A stretch of DNA of 64,000 nt from a virus, in IMG/VR virus record IMGVR_UViG_3300025141_016157, positions 62,001-126,000 of that record; one strand, given 5' to 3'. The notes under the pieces are model-generated. The model ran no database searches and was not told where the DNA came from. It was given only the letters and a program-made list of their open reading frames with translations. The first letter of the stretch is position 1, and each line of letters opens with the position of its first letter. Position numbers and translations under genes: made by a program. Positions 17,100-26,978 of this stretch are shown here, in pieces.

Positions 17100-19529
17100 A
17101 TGGCTGGTGAAATGACAGAAGCAACAGGTCGAAGACTAGCAGACGCAATGGAAGCCCTTGCCGATGATGGCATTGGCAGCAGAAGGAGAGATCAGTCAGA
17201 CTCTTCATACGAAGCAGGGAGTAGAAGGGGACGCACGGGAGGCGGAGGTGCTACGTCACCAAGCATCGTAGACAGGCAGTGGGAGGCAGTATTTACGTCT
17301 ATTGCAAATACTGCACCTATAGCAGAAATAAGAAGATTATCAAGTGAGTTTGACAGGCTAGCTGATCCACAGGTCCTAGATAGAATGCAAGCTCTTCAAA
17401 GACAACTAGGAGGTATTGGAGGAGCTGGCGGAGAAGCATTTAGAGAAGGTGCTGGAATGGTCGGGGATATGCGTGACACATATCTTAGATTTAATGAAGA
17501 GCTTGCTGGATCAATAACATCAGGAAATGATGCTGTTTCTGGTCTCGGGGTAAGTTTACGATCCCTGCTTGGAGATGCAGGAAGAACCTATGATGCATTT
17601 GAAATGATGACAATCGGTGCAAGAGGGTCAGCGAATGGATTTAGATTCATGCAAAATGAGACTGATGAGACCATGCTTAGGATGGGTTTATTTGGTCAGC
17701 AAATGGATTTACGTGCATCTGAGATTGCTACATTTCAGGAAAGAGAGATATCTCTAGGGATTGAATCTGGAACAATGCTAGAGAATGCAGCTATTGCTGC
17801 AACAAGAGTTGCTGACGTTTACGGTGATTCTGGCAAAGAAATTATGAATATTATCGAGGAGATAGTATCTGACACACGGAGGTTTGGAAACGTTTCAGAG
17901 ACAGAGGCAGCAAAGATAGGTGGAGCTTTAAGACAGCTCGGTCTAGACTATGGCGAGCTTGGCGGCATGACTGATAAGTTCTTTGACTTCGAAGGTGCTG
18001 CTAGTAGTGTGTCAGCACTGACATCAGTGTTTGGTGTTCAAATAGATGCCATGGAGGCAATGAGGCTTGCAAACTCACCTGATAGGCTTGATTTCTTAAC
18101 TTATATGAGAGATCAGTTTATGGCATCTGGTAGAGCTGTTGAAGATATGACTCTTGCAGAAAAAAGGCTTATTCAGCAACAGCTAGGATTATCAGATATT
18201 CAGGCTGTTGAGAGACTCTTTGATCCAACAGTTGATCTGGAGAATCTAGATGCTATAGATGAGGCAGCAAACAGGGGAACAACATCACTTGAAGGTAGCA
18301 TAGAAGAACTAGAGACACAAATTAAGAACTTTGGAGACGGAACTGACGATGCTCTTGAAAGAGTGAGGGATGCATCTAGGGATGCATTCACTGCTGGAAT
18401 GCAAAGAGATATAATGGCTACAATTACAACTGCTGAAGATCTTATTGGAACGATGGAGCTTGTTGGTCAAGCTGGGGGAAGGGAGCTAGCAGATTCTGAT
18501 CAGTTTGGATTCCTCCAGCAGGGACTTAGGGATATGGAAGCTTTTGTAAGCAGCATGGATGGATCTATAGGTGAAATTCAGCAGGGGCTAATTCTTGCAT
18601 TTACTGGAGACGGTACAGAGGCAAATCCTGGAATTACTGCTACAATAATCAAAGAGCTAGGGGACGCATTTGAGGCTCTTCTTAATGATCCAAGGTGGCG
18701 ATCCAGGTCTCCATCGCTTGCAGGTCTTGCGATAACTGGCGGAGTTATCAAAGCTCTCCAGGAACTTTCTCCCGAAGCTAGAAAGAGTTTCGATGCCATA
18801 GGGAAAGAAGGAGATAAATTTGCAGCAAAACAACTAGATGGCTGGTCAAAAGAAATTGGAAAACTAGGGATGAAATCTACTGATTTCGGAAAATCAGAGA
18901 TAGAAAAGCTTGCTAGTGATTTTGGAACAACGACAGCTAGGGTTGAATCTGCAATAAATGCAAATCTTAAAAATACCAAGCAGAGAGACAAGGCACAAAA
19001 AATAGAGACACATCTTGAGGGAATTATGAACCTCGGAGACAAGCAGCTCGTTCAGAACCGCCTATCTGAACTTGCAAGGTATTACAAAGTTTCAAAAGCA
19101 TCGCTTGAGTCATATACATCTGGAAAGAAAGATCAGGATGCAATTTTTAAAGATATACTGGATACAAAGAAAAAAGATGCTGAGAAGGCAGAGAAAAAGA
19201 AAAAAGAAGATGCAGCTAAAAAAGCAGAGGGCAAAGACAAGCCAGAAGTAAATTCAAAAGCTGATGAATCAAATAAAGAAAGTATTAGAGCAATTAAAGA
19301 TGCAAAAACTGCGCAGCTCAAGGCTGAAACAGAGCTAGAAGAACTTAAATCAAAGCTTGAAAGTAAAAAAGGAGAGGATGGTATTATTAATCTTACAATT
19401 AACCCTGCTGATGTTATACTCGAAGTTTCAGATAGAGAAATTGGAAGGGCAGCCCTCAATGCATTCTCCTCCGGGACACCAGTTTTAAGCGATTCTGGTA
19501 AATCTTGGAAAGTTGTTTTAAAAACATAG
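17100..19529 (+). CDS. Tail tape measure protein
   Basis: This 809-aa, mostly helical and Ala/Gly-rich protein lies between the tail chaperone-like gene and the baseplate genes. The segment FGVQIDAMEAMRLANSPDRL through LTYMRDQFMASGRAVEDM matches a pattern of marine phage tape measures that I recall. A hydrophobic stretch is near residues 520-560. A Lys/Glu-rich coiled coil spans about residues 690-770, and a short folded end (LTINPADVILEVSDREIGR) follows. At roughly 0.15 nm per residue the length would specify a tail of about 120 nm, which is an estimate. Confidence 0.75.
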   Translation: MAGEMTEATGRRLADAMEALADDGIGSRRRDQSDSSYEAGSRRGRTGGGGATSPSIVDRQWEAVFTSIANTAPIAEIRRLSSEFDRLADPQVLDRMQALQRQLGGIGGAGGEAFREGAGMVGDMRDTYLRFNEELAGSITSGNDAVSGLGVSLRSLLGDAGRTYDAFEMMTIGARGSANGFRFMQNETDETMLRMGLFGQQMDLRASEIATFQEREISLGIESGTMLENAAIAATRVADVYGDSGKEIMNIIEEIVSDTRRFGNVSETEAAKIGGALRQLGLDYGELGGMTDKFFDFEGAASSVSALTSVFGVQIDAMEAMRLANSPDRLDFLTYMRDQFMASGRAVEDMTLAEKRLIQQQLGLSDIQAVERLFDPTVDLENLDAIDEAANRGTTSLEGSIEELETQIKNFGDGTDDALERVRDASRDAFTAGMQRDIMATITTAEDLIGTMELVGQAGGRELADSDQFGFLQQGLRDMEAFVSSMDGSIGEIQQGLILAFTGDGTEANPGITATIIKELGDAFEALLNDPRWRSRSPSLAGLAITGGVIKALQELSPEARKSFDAIGKEGDKFAAKQLDGWSKEIGKLGMKSTDFGKSEIEKLASDFGTTTARVESAINANLKNTKQRDKAQKIETHLEGIMNLGDKQLVQNRLSELARYYKVSKASLESYTSGKKDQDAIFKDILDTKKKDAEKAEKKKKEDAAKKAEGKDKPEVNSKADESNKESIRAIKDAKTAQLKAETELEELKSKLESKKGEDGIINLTINPADVILEVSDREIGRAALNAFSSGTPVLSDSGKSWKVVLKT

Positions 19530-19541
19530 TATAGGAAAGAT

Positions 19542-19793
19542 ATGAAAAATATAGTAGAAATTGTTATGGAAACAGACATCATGTCTTCACTAGTTGAGGA
19601 TCTTACAGAAGAAGAGCAAAAAGATTTTAAAAAATGGGCTTCTGATACACTTTCACCTTTAAATGAGCTTGCGCACATAATAAATGATATGTCATCTACA
19701 GTAGAGTCTGCAGAAAGAATATCTGAGGTTGTTCATAGTATTTTATCACCCGAGGGGTTTGCGGAGGTTGAGAAATGTCTAGAGAAAAGCTAG
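19542..19793 (+). CDS. Small acidic helical protein
   Basis: I do not recognise this 83-aa protein. It is acidic and helical throughout (LVEDLTEEEQKDFKKWASDT) with no Cys-rich, membrane or enzyme motif apart from one late Cys. It starts 12 bp after the tape measure stop with an AGGAAAG ribosome site and overlaps the next gene by 19 nt, so it belongs to the tail operon. A chaperone or minor baseplate role is possible. Confidence 0.65.
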   Translation: MKNIVEIVMETDIMSSLVEDLTEEEQKDFKKWASDTLSPLNELAHIINDMSSTVESAERISEVVHSILSPEGFAEVEKCLEKS

Positions 19794-22700
19794 GTGAGTT
19801 TTTAGAATCTTATACAGAGGGATCAACTACAACACCAGGAAAAATATCATATACAAATCGTGATAGAGACGGCCAGGGGCTTGATCCAGGAGTAGATGAT
19901 CTCGGTATAGATCCAGGATCTGGTCGACCACTTTTGCAACATAATTCCAAAGGTCCACAGGGTATAAGTCTTGTAAATGATTTTCTTAGCTTTCTTACAA
20001 ATCACGCACCCAATTATTATAAACTTAAACAAGGAGCTACAACTGCACAGTCAGTTAAGCATTTGACAGAAGACGGTTCGCCGGTAGTTCTTAAGGCAGC
20101 AGAAAATACAAGTGCTGAAAATGTCTTTGTTAAGACTGCTGAATCAGCAGGCGATGGATTAGGTGCGACAATGTCACAATATTCCAATAGCGGCTATCTT
20201 GATGGGTTAAATAATATAGTTTCAAAACTAGGTGATATTACAGATCCATCAATGGATGAAGGGCCTGGCCCGCATTCTGGAAATAAGCTTTTGACATCTA
20301 TTGAAGGGCAAGATCAAAATGTAACGGGAAAGACATTTGTAGATACAACAGTTGATGACCTAGAGCAGAACTCACTAAATGCAGTTCAGGGAATGCTTCA
20401 AGAAAGAAATAGATTTAACACTTCTCAAGAAAGAGCATTTGCTCCCTATGATAATAGTCAATTATCAAAAAATATGAAAACGGGAAAAGACGGGCAAGGG
20501 TCAAGAACCGCCCAGTCAGAATATGGATCTTTTGTTAAATCTGCACCCGAGATGGTGAATAATGATCTTGCTCATGTTGGAAGATCAATGATACTTCAAG
20601 CTCTTGGTATTGACTGGTCTGATAGCCCAGGCGGGGCTACAAATCCCAACGAATTTGAATATGATACAGAGTCTGTAATAGTTAATGGCGCAGCTATGGT
20701 TCTTAACACACCGACTAGTGTTCAATTCCCTAGGGCAAAAAATGCATATGGTGCACCGGTTGTCGGAGATGGTGTTGATAGCTCGCCATTGAGTGAAGGA
20801 GCATTTGAGACTGATGGCGAGAGTCACAGCTACGGAGGACACTATACACCTGATTTAGCTTACAGCTCTCCAAAGTCAAGAGCAGTGCTTAGGGCACGAG
20901 CAGCTGCAGTAATAATTGGAATGGTTATTGCTACAAAGACTGTATCTGACTCTTTGGATATAGCATATAGTACTATAGAGTTAGGAAGAAGTCACGGAAA
21001 GTTAGGTGAGGCAAAGAGATTCGCAGCTAATGCAAAAACCCAGGTCTTTCAAAGGCTTGTTATTCCAGTCACAAGATTCCCGTATTCTGACTGTTTAAAC
21101 ATGGGTCTTACTATGCTTTTTGGAACAAGTGATATGTCGTTTGACAAAATAAAAAATGTTAGTAATCATCAAACAATATCGGAAGCACCTGGGTTCTGGT
21201 ATGCAATTGGAAAGTCTATGCTACAGAAGTTTGCTGCAGCATCTACATCTCTTACAAAAAATCTAGAGTCGTTTGAATCAGATCCCGTAGGTTCTTCCAC
21301 TGCAATTCTTGCAGATGTTACTAGAAGCGGAATAGTAGGCGTTATTAACTCAATAGTTCAAATAGGCGATATAGGACTATTTTCAACAGGGGGAACTGCA
21401 AATCTACAAAATGCAGCAAACGGCGGGGTGCGACCTTGGAATGTAGACTCTCTGGTCGAAGGCCCGCAAACAAGAATTTCAAAGAGTAGGGTAAATACAA
21501 ATGGTCAAACTTCTGCTGCACTTGCGTGGAGGGGAATGTCTGCACCTAGTCTCTACCTTCTTCCTAGAAATGTTATAAAAGCAGTTGTAGACTCTAATAC
21601 TCTAAACTGGGGGCCGAATCCAATTAAAGCTCATACTGCAACTTCTTTAATTGAGAAATCATATATTGATGTAAACGGATATGGACCCACTGCAGGAATA
21701 TCAAGAGGTAGAATTCCAACAGATGTTAGGAGAAAAATGGAGAATACTCTAGATGCAGAGTATGTACCGTTTTATTTTCATGATGTAAGAACCAATGAGA
21801 TGATAGGATTCCACGCATTTTTAACAAATTTGAGTGACTCATTTAGTCCACAATTTTCATCAAACAAGGGGTACGGAAGAATCGATCCTGTCTATATTTA
21901 CAAGGATACAAAAAGAACAGTTACATTTAGTTTCTACGTTGCTGCAACATCAAAGGAAGATTTTGATGAGATGTGGTTTAAGATCAACAAGCTTACAACA
22001 CTGGTATATCCCCAATGGTCAAAAGGAAGCGGCTTAGTAGATGGAGACGACAACAAGATAGTTCAACCATTCAGTCAGGTAATAGGTGCAACACCGCTTG
22101 TTAGACTAAGAATTGGCGACGTTATAAGGGGAAATTATTCAAGATTTAACCTTGGAAGAATGTTTGGAATAGGAACTGATGAGTTTAAGATAGCTGATAA
22201 TACATTTGGCTTGGGCGGTGGATCATCTGGTTTCGTTAATATGACAGCACCGTGGACAACAGCAGTTTCTGATTTCATGATTGACTATATATTTTCCACT
22301 GCATATGGTTCACCAATGGCGCTTCTGCCTTTCAGCGGAGATGCAGGAGCAAGTGTTGCAGATAAACTTGTAAGATCAGTTGTGGGAACTGGAATGGAGG
22401 CACTCGGAGGAAGCGGAATAGTTAATCCAATTGGTGCTGCACTAATACTAGGGGAATTAAGCAATCCCGATTCTGATGAGGCAATAGCTGATTCGCTGGG
22501 AACATCAAATGTTGTTCTAGACGGTGTGGCTGCACTTGCATCTAAAATAGCAACAGGCAGGGCAAAATCAAATCTAGGAACAGGCGGAGGATATACCGGA
22601 ACAAGCTTTCCATTCCTTAAGCCATCATCGAATATTGGATATACACTTGTAACTGAATCAGGAGAAACAAAGTTAAGAACTACAATTCCGTACAGGGTTG

Positions 22701-23389
22701 CAGTAAAGGACAAAAAGAAAGTTGCAATTAACTCAATTAAGAATGCAAATAGCGCATATGTCAGTAAGGGTCTTGAGAAGCAAAATCATATGAAGACGAG
22801 ATATGAAGTACAGTTCTTTGATTTAGATGCACCAAAGGTTGATGGAAAACTATATGTTTGGCATGAGGATTTAATGCCAAATCCCGATATGCTATTTATG
22901 GTTCGAGTAAGTCTTTTGCTTGATCCCGTTGCTACTGTTGCAGGACTTGGGCAGATGGTAGTTAATGAGACAGCATCTAAATATATGGGATTTCCTGCTG
23001 ACGCATTAAATATTTTCACAACTGATGCTGCTGAGTTTATGCATCCTGCAAACAATCCGATAACGAGAGCATTTGAAAATTCTGGCGGGCGGGGTCTAGC
23101 AGGTGTCTTGCAAAGTTTATCATATGACTGGTATGATAATACAATTCCATGGGAGACTGAGTGGGGCTCTAGGGCACCAATGATGGCAAAAGTAAGTGTA
23201 ACATTTGATGTTATTCATGATCTACCTCCGGGAATTGACTCCAGCGGATATAACAGAGCACCTGTATATAACGTAGGAAGGACTATGAATGCAATTTCAG
23301 GTGACGAAAATCCAGATCATGGGCAAGGCTCTAGGCAATCCTATACACGTGCAGGTATAAAAGCAGTTCAAAAACTTAAGAAGGAGTAG
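19775..23389 (+). CDS. Large baseplate structural protein
   Basis: This 1204-aa protein overlaps the previous gene by 19 nt and uses GGAGG as ribosome site. The central third has VPFYFHDVRTNEMIGFHAFL, a run of RIDPVYIYKDTKRTVTFSF, and DEMWFKINKLTTLVYPQWS. I recall this arrangement from large baseplate proteins of marine T4-like phages. The N-terminal 450 residues are Gly/Ser/Asp-rich. No enzymatic motif is seen. Neighbours are the tape measure and a LysM/gp53-like gene, supporting a baseplate or tube-initiator role. A precise T4 equivalent cannot be fixed. Confidence 0.66.
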   Translation: MSREKLGEFLESYTEGSTTTPGKISYTNRDRDGQGLDPGVDDLGIDPGSGRPLLQHNSKGPQGISLVNDFLSFLTNHAPNYYKLKQGATTAQSVKHLTEDGSPVVLKAAENTSAENVFVKTAESAGDGLGATMSQYSNSGYLDGLNNIVSKLGDITDPSMDEGPGPHSGNKLLTSIEGQDQNVTGKTFVDTTVDDLEQNSLNAVQGMLQERNRFNTSQERAFAPYDNSQLSKNMKTGKDGQGSRTAQSEYGSFVKSAPEMVNNDLAHVGRSMILQALGIDWSDSPGGATNPNEFEYDTESVIVNGAAMVLNTPTSVQFPRAKNAYGAPVVGDGVDSSPLSEGAFETDGESHSYGGHYTPDLAYSSPKSRAVLRARAAAVIIGMVIATKTVSDSLDIAYSTIELGRSHGKLGEAKRFAANAKTQVFQRLVIPVTRFPYSDCLNMGLTMLFGTSDMSFDKIKNVSNHQTISEAPGFWYAIGKSMLQKFAAASTSLTKNLESFESDPVGSSTAILADVTRSGIVGVINSIVQIGDIGLFSTGGTANLQNAANGGVRPWNVDSLVEGPQTRISKSRVNTNGQTSAALAWRGMSAPSLYLLPRNVIKAVVDSNTLNWGPNPIKAHTATSLIEKSYIDVNGYGPTAGISRGRIPTDVRRKMENTLDAEYVPFYFHDVRTNEMIGFHAFLTNLSDSFSPQFSSNKGYGRIDPVYIYKDTKRTVTFSFYVAATSKEDFDEMWFKINKLTTLVYPQWSKGSGLVDGDDNKIVQPFSQVIGATPLVRLRIGDVIRGNYSRFNLGRMFGIGTDEFKIADNTFGLGGGSSGFVNMTAPWTTAVSDFMIDYIFSTAYGSPMALLPFSGDAGASVADKLVRSVVGTGMEALGGSGIVNPIGAALILGELSNPDSDEAIADSLGTSNVVLDGVAALASKIATGRAKSNLGTGGGYTGTSFPFLKPSSNIGYTLVTESGETKLRTTIPYRVAVKDKKKVAINSIKNANSAYVSKGLEKQNHMKTRYEVQFFDLDAPKVDGKLYVWHEDLMPNPDMLFMVRVSLLLDPVATVAGLGQMVVNETASKYMGFPADALNIFTTDAAEFMHPANNPITRAFENSGGRGLAGVLQSLSYDWYDNTIPWETEWGSRAPMMAKVSVTFDVIHDLPPGIDSSGYNRAPVYNVGRTMNAISGDENPDHGQGSRQSYTRAGIKAVQKLKKE

Positions 23390-23394
23390 TATAA

Positions 23395-23691
23395 ATGTCA
23401 ATAGGAAGATACACATTTTCAGTGTCAATTGGTGAGGGAAAGGGAAAGTCAAACCCGAGAGTGTCAAGCAAAATATATACTGCCGTTACAACAGGTGCAA
23501 TTCCTATATCAATAAGAAAGCTAGAAAGGGGAGAGAGGCTAGACACAATATCAATGGATGCATATGGATCACCTGTCTATTGGTGGGTTATAGCAGCAGC
23601 ATCAGGGATAGGCTGGGGATTACAAGTACCACCTGGTACAACTATTAGAATACCAGTTAATATAGGACAGATATTAGGAATGGTGACATAG
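23395..23691 (+). CDS. LysM-like baseplate wedge protein (gp53-type)
   Basis: This 98-aa protein consists almost entirely of a LysM-like fold. IRKLERGERLDTISMDAYGS is followed by YWWVIAAASGIGWGLQVPPG and TIRIP, matching the pattern of phage gp53 and tail protein X. It lies 5 bp after the large baseplate gene and its stop directly abuts the next ATG. The likely role is linking baseplate parts, or contact with peptidoglycan, by homology to gp53-type proteins. Confidence 0.75.
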   Translation: MSIGRYTFSVSIGEGKGKSNPRVSSKIYTAVTTGAIPISIRKLERGERLDTISMDAYGSPVYWWVIAAASGIGWGLQVPPGTTIRIPVNIGQILGMVT

Positions 23692-26600
23692 ATGGCATTT
23701 AAAGATATATTCACATCTGACGATACAATGAAAGTACCTCCAGAAAACAGGCTTGACCTAGCAGTGACAGCTCTAAGCAAGTACTATATGTCAACTGCAT
23801 CCGAAACAGAGTTAAAAAATTATAAAAGAGGGAATTCAAGTGATGATAAATCTATTGCAGAGGAAAAGCTAAATGCAAGAAAAGAATCATCAGAAGTGAA
23901 GAGAAAATTAAGATCACTTATTCAAGATACATCCATGGGCGGATTATTTGTTAACGAGATTATCAGGAAGGTTGAGGAAGATACAGTTTTAAAATCCTAC
24001 AAAGGTATTCAAAATATTTTAAAGGTTAAGTTTGAAAGTCATGCGCCAGGAGTTATAAACTCAACAGTTGAAAATGATAACGATAGAGGTATAAATGCAC
24101 AATGTGGTCAACTAATTGTTCAATCACCTGCAGAGTCACCAGATGATAGTGCACAGGCAGCTGCTGATGCAGTATCAGGAGATAGCGACGGAGATGGCGA
24201 TGAACCAGCGGGAATTGTTAATTCAGTAGTTGGGGGAAATGCATCGGGAATCCCAGATGCAATAAACAATCCATGGCTTTCTGCAATACTTGTCAACGAT
24301 AGCACTTTAACACCGGGAAATAATAGAAATGTAGCTGGTTCATTATTTTTCAATAGCATTCCAACAACTGAGATGTCGCAGTGTTCACCCTTTATCAAGA
24401 TTACGTTTATCACAGAAAATGATAATTTTCTAGACGGTGCCAGATCAATGACACTGCAGGGATTTACAAAAGCTTCTGACACATCTATGTGGGATTGGTC
24501 AACTGGAAAAAATATAGATTGGAACACACTTAGCCTAAGAAGGGATGCTGGGTTTGATGTTTCCGGTGAGGTATCAGCAGCAGCAATATCTGAAGAGGCA
24601 CCAGCAAACTCTGCGCTTAGAGAGTTCGAGGGGCTGACAATAGATGCTACCAGGGTCATAAGCAGCGGTATTGAACTATTTCAGGCACCACAAACTCTAA
24701 ACAATCTTGGTGTTGCTGATGACCCAGCACTGGGAGGAGCTCTTAATCCCTCTGCACCCCTAGCTTCATTGCAAAGATTAAGCATTGATATTAGTGGATT
24801 AGGTCTTTCTACACTTTGTAATAAAACTGCATCCATGGAGTTTATTTTACATGATAGATCTCAAATGAGGCTTATAGCACCCATAGTAGGTGCAAGCTCA
24901 TTTGCCGGGACACATGTTGAGATTGAGTATGGCTGGATGCACCCACAGGCATCGTTTGCTCAATCTGGTAATGTCTACGCAAACTTTCTAAACTCACTCA
25001 GGTCAAAGTCATTATTCAATATTCAGGTTGCAGATTTATCAGTTCTAGAGGATGGGCAAGTTAGAGTTAATTTAAAATTAGCCTCTAGGGGTGCAGCAGA
25101 AATGAATGCTGTTCCTGCTGCTAGTGGTGTATCGAAAGTTTCTGCAGCTATGATAGCTCCATTTTTAAATAAAGTTTTATCACAAATGTCTCATATGAAA
25201 TCTAAGTCATTCCAAGAGTCACAGCAGGCAGCAGCAGATGCAGAATCAGCATCAGAATATGTTGCTGCTGCAGCTAGAACAGCAGATAGAGAGCTTCTTG
25301 ACATTCAAAGAGGATTTTCTGCACAGGCAAACTTCAATACACCGAGAGCTATGATAGATCTTGGTTTGTATAGAGAGCTATTGTCCAATCTAAGGTCTGG
25401 AGCATCTTCTGTCGCACAATCTGCTGCAATATCATCTGCAATAGAGATAATTAATGATATTATGACAACTGCAGATGAAGATCAGGACTCAAGCGGTGCC
25501 AGGGTTACACTAGCAAGTGAGCTTGAAGCAAAAAGAGCAATGCTTGAAAGGCTTGATATCTTTGATAATGGAACAAATACTCCTGTGCAGGAAGTTGAAG
25601 CAGAGGATAGAGCAGCAGAAGGTGCTGCACCCGTTGATGCAAACGCAGAAGACGCAAGTACAAATAGAGGAACAATATCTCCAACCTTAGGGTCAGTTTT
25701 ATTGACATATATCGGAAGGCCCTTGCAGGCAATTGGAAAATGGGATGAAGTTCAAATGATTTTCTATCCGTTTAACTATCAAGCTGGTGCAATGACAATG
25801 ACAAATATTGCAAACTTTAGGCTTACTGGATTTCCAGACTTTTTAATGAAAATAATTGATGAAAGACCTTTCTGCTCGACGGCTCAATTTGCAGAAAAGC
25901 TATTTAAAGATGCATGTGGTCCTGAAACTATATCACATCCAAACTACTGGGGTGATGAAGCATACGCAAGAGTTGATCAGGAAGCACTTCGTGAGCTAGG
26001 AACAAGAGAAGAAAGGCTAGAGGCTATACAGGATGTACGACTTGCAAACGAAGCAGCATTATCAAGAATATATAGCACTCGCGGTAGAGAGCTTGCACCA
26101 GAGTTTGAAGTTCCAGATATTACTATGCTTACTGAGTGTGTTCCTGCAAAATCTTCACCTGAAGGACAGTCTAAATCAATTCTAAGGATTCATGTTTTCG
26201 ATGCAAAAGCAGGAGTACCAATAGAGGCAAATTTACTATCACAAATAGTTCAAGGAAATGAGCTTGCAATTAGAGTCAAACCAGAGGGTATACAACCTAG
26301 TTCAGATGCATCTGAGGAAGACGAGGCTGATCAAGGCACTGTTGCAGAAAGTGAAAGTGATGAAGCAGCAGCAGAGCAACTAGCCGGGATAGTTGCAAAT
26401 GATGAAGTTGGTCAAGGAGAGTCTGATGCAACAGATGCTGTTCCCGTGCCTCATACACTTTATATTTCAAAAATATCAGCAGAAATGATTAAAGATGCAA
26501 TAAAGTCAGTATACCCATCAATAACTTTCGGGTCACAATTTACAAATGTATTTAGCTTTGGAATGTCTTCTAATACAGGCGGAGCAGTAAATCAGGTTTT

Positions 26601-26934
26601 ACTGCTTAACGCCATTGAACAAAACAGGGATGAAGACTCAGGACCACAAAGAAACTCTAATATAGACGATGTATTTGTCATTCCTACAAATGCAACGTTA
26701 CAAACAGCTGGGTTTCCCAATGTTACTTACGGTCAAAAATACTATATTGACATGGGAACAGGAACAACAGCTGATAACTTCTACTATGTAGTTGGAATCA
26801 GACACACGTTGACACCGGGATCGTATGAGACTACTTTAACGCTAACATATAATGGATCAGGAACAAGTAGGTCTTTAAGAACTGCAATGTCAACAGTTGC
26901 CGGTGTTGTATACCCGGGTGATAGTGTAGGATAA
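23692..26934 (+). CDS. Large baseplate hub-like protein
   Basis: This 1080-aa protein starts immediately after the LysM gene stop. The N-terminal region is charged and helical; residues 130-170 are acidic and probably disordered. The middle has MEFILHDRSQMRLIAPIVGA and an IEYGWMHP motif. The C-terminus ends NFYYVVGIRHTLTPGSYETT LTLTYNGSG, the pattern of hub proteins related to gp27/gpD, where it closes a beta domain. Ala/Asp/Glu-rich linkers lie near residues 505-530 and 880-920. It is the last gene of the structural run. Confidence 0.62.
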   Translation: MAFKDIFTSDDTMKVPPENRLDLAVTALSKYYMSTASETELKNYKRGNSSDDKSIAEEKLNARKESSEVKRKLRSLIQDTSMGGLFVNEIIRKVEEDTVLKSYKGIQNILKVKFESHAPGVINSTVENDNDRGINAQCGQLIVQSPAESPDDSAQAAADAVSGDSDGDGDEPAGIVNSVVGGNASGIPDAINNPWLSAILVNDSTLTPGNNRNVAGSLFFNSIPTTEMSQCSPFIKITFITENDNFLDGARSMTLQGFTKASDTSMWDWSTGKNIDWNTLSLRRDAGFDVSGEVSAAAISEEAPANSALREFEGLTIDATRVISSGIELFQAPQTLNNLGVADDPALGGALNPSAPLASLQRLSIDISGLGLSTLCNKTASMEFILHDRSQMRLIAPIVGASSFAGTHVEIEYGWMHPQASFAQSGNVYANFLNSLRSKSLFNIQVADLSVLEDGQVRVNLKLASRGAAEMNAVPAASGVSKVSAAMIAPFLNKVLSQMSHMKSKSFQESQQAAADAESASEYVAAAARTADRELLDIQRGFSAQANFNTPRAMIDLGLYRELLSNLRSGASSVAQSAAISSAIEIINDIMTTADEDQDSSGARVTLASELEAKRAMLERLDIFDNGTNTPVQEVEAEDRAAEGAAPVDANAEDASTNRGTISPTLGSVLLTYIGRPLQAIGKWDEVQMIFYPFNYQAGAMTMTNIANFRLTGFPDFLMKIIDERPFCSTAQFAEKLFKDACGPETISHPNYWGDEAYARVDQEALRELGTREERLEAIQDVRLANEAALSRIYSTRGRELAPEFEVPDITMLTECVPAKSSPEGQSKSILRIHVFDAKAGVPIEANLLSQIVQGNELAIRVKPEGIQPSSDASEEDEADQGTVAESESDEAAAEQLAGIVANDEVGQGESDATDAVPVPHTLYISKISAEMIKDAIKSVYPSITFGSQFTNVFSFGMSSNTGGAVNQVLLLNAIEQNRDEDSGPQRNSNIDDVFVIPTNATLQTAGFPNVTYGQKYYIDMGTGTTADNFYYVVGIRHTLTPGSYETTLTLTYNGSGTSRSLRTAMSTVAGVVYPGDSVG

Positions 26935-26943
26935 AATAACATA

Positions 26944-26972
26944 TTGAAAATACAGGGATTGGATGTTATAAT
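26944..26972 (+). promoter_or_regulatory. Sigma70-like promoter giving a predicted leaderless mRNA
   Basis: TTGAAA (26944-26949), a 17-bp spacer, and TATAAT (26967-26972) preceded by TGT (extended -10). The expected start, 7 nt downstream, is 26979, exactly the A of the polymerase ATG. No ribosome binding site precedes that ATG. This is the junction between structural and replication genes. Confidence 0.65.
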
Positions 26973-26978
26973 CAATCT

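Noticed and set aside
19133-19678. Long antisense open frame (181 aa) across the tape measure end
   Set aside because: Ser/Phe-rich composition mirrors the Lys/Glu/Ala-rich sense strand; no ribosome site; it is a shadow of the real gene. The same applies to antisense frames at 22285-22713, 24120-24659 and 35585-36049.
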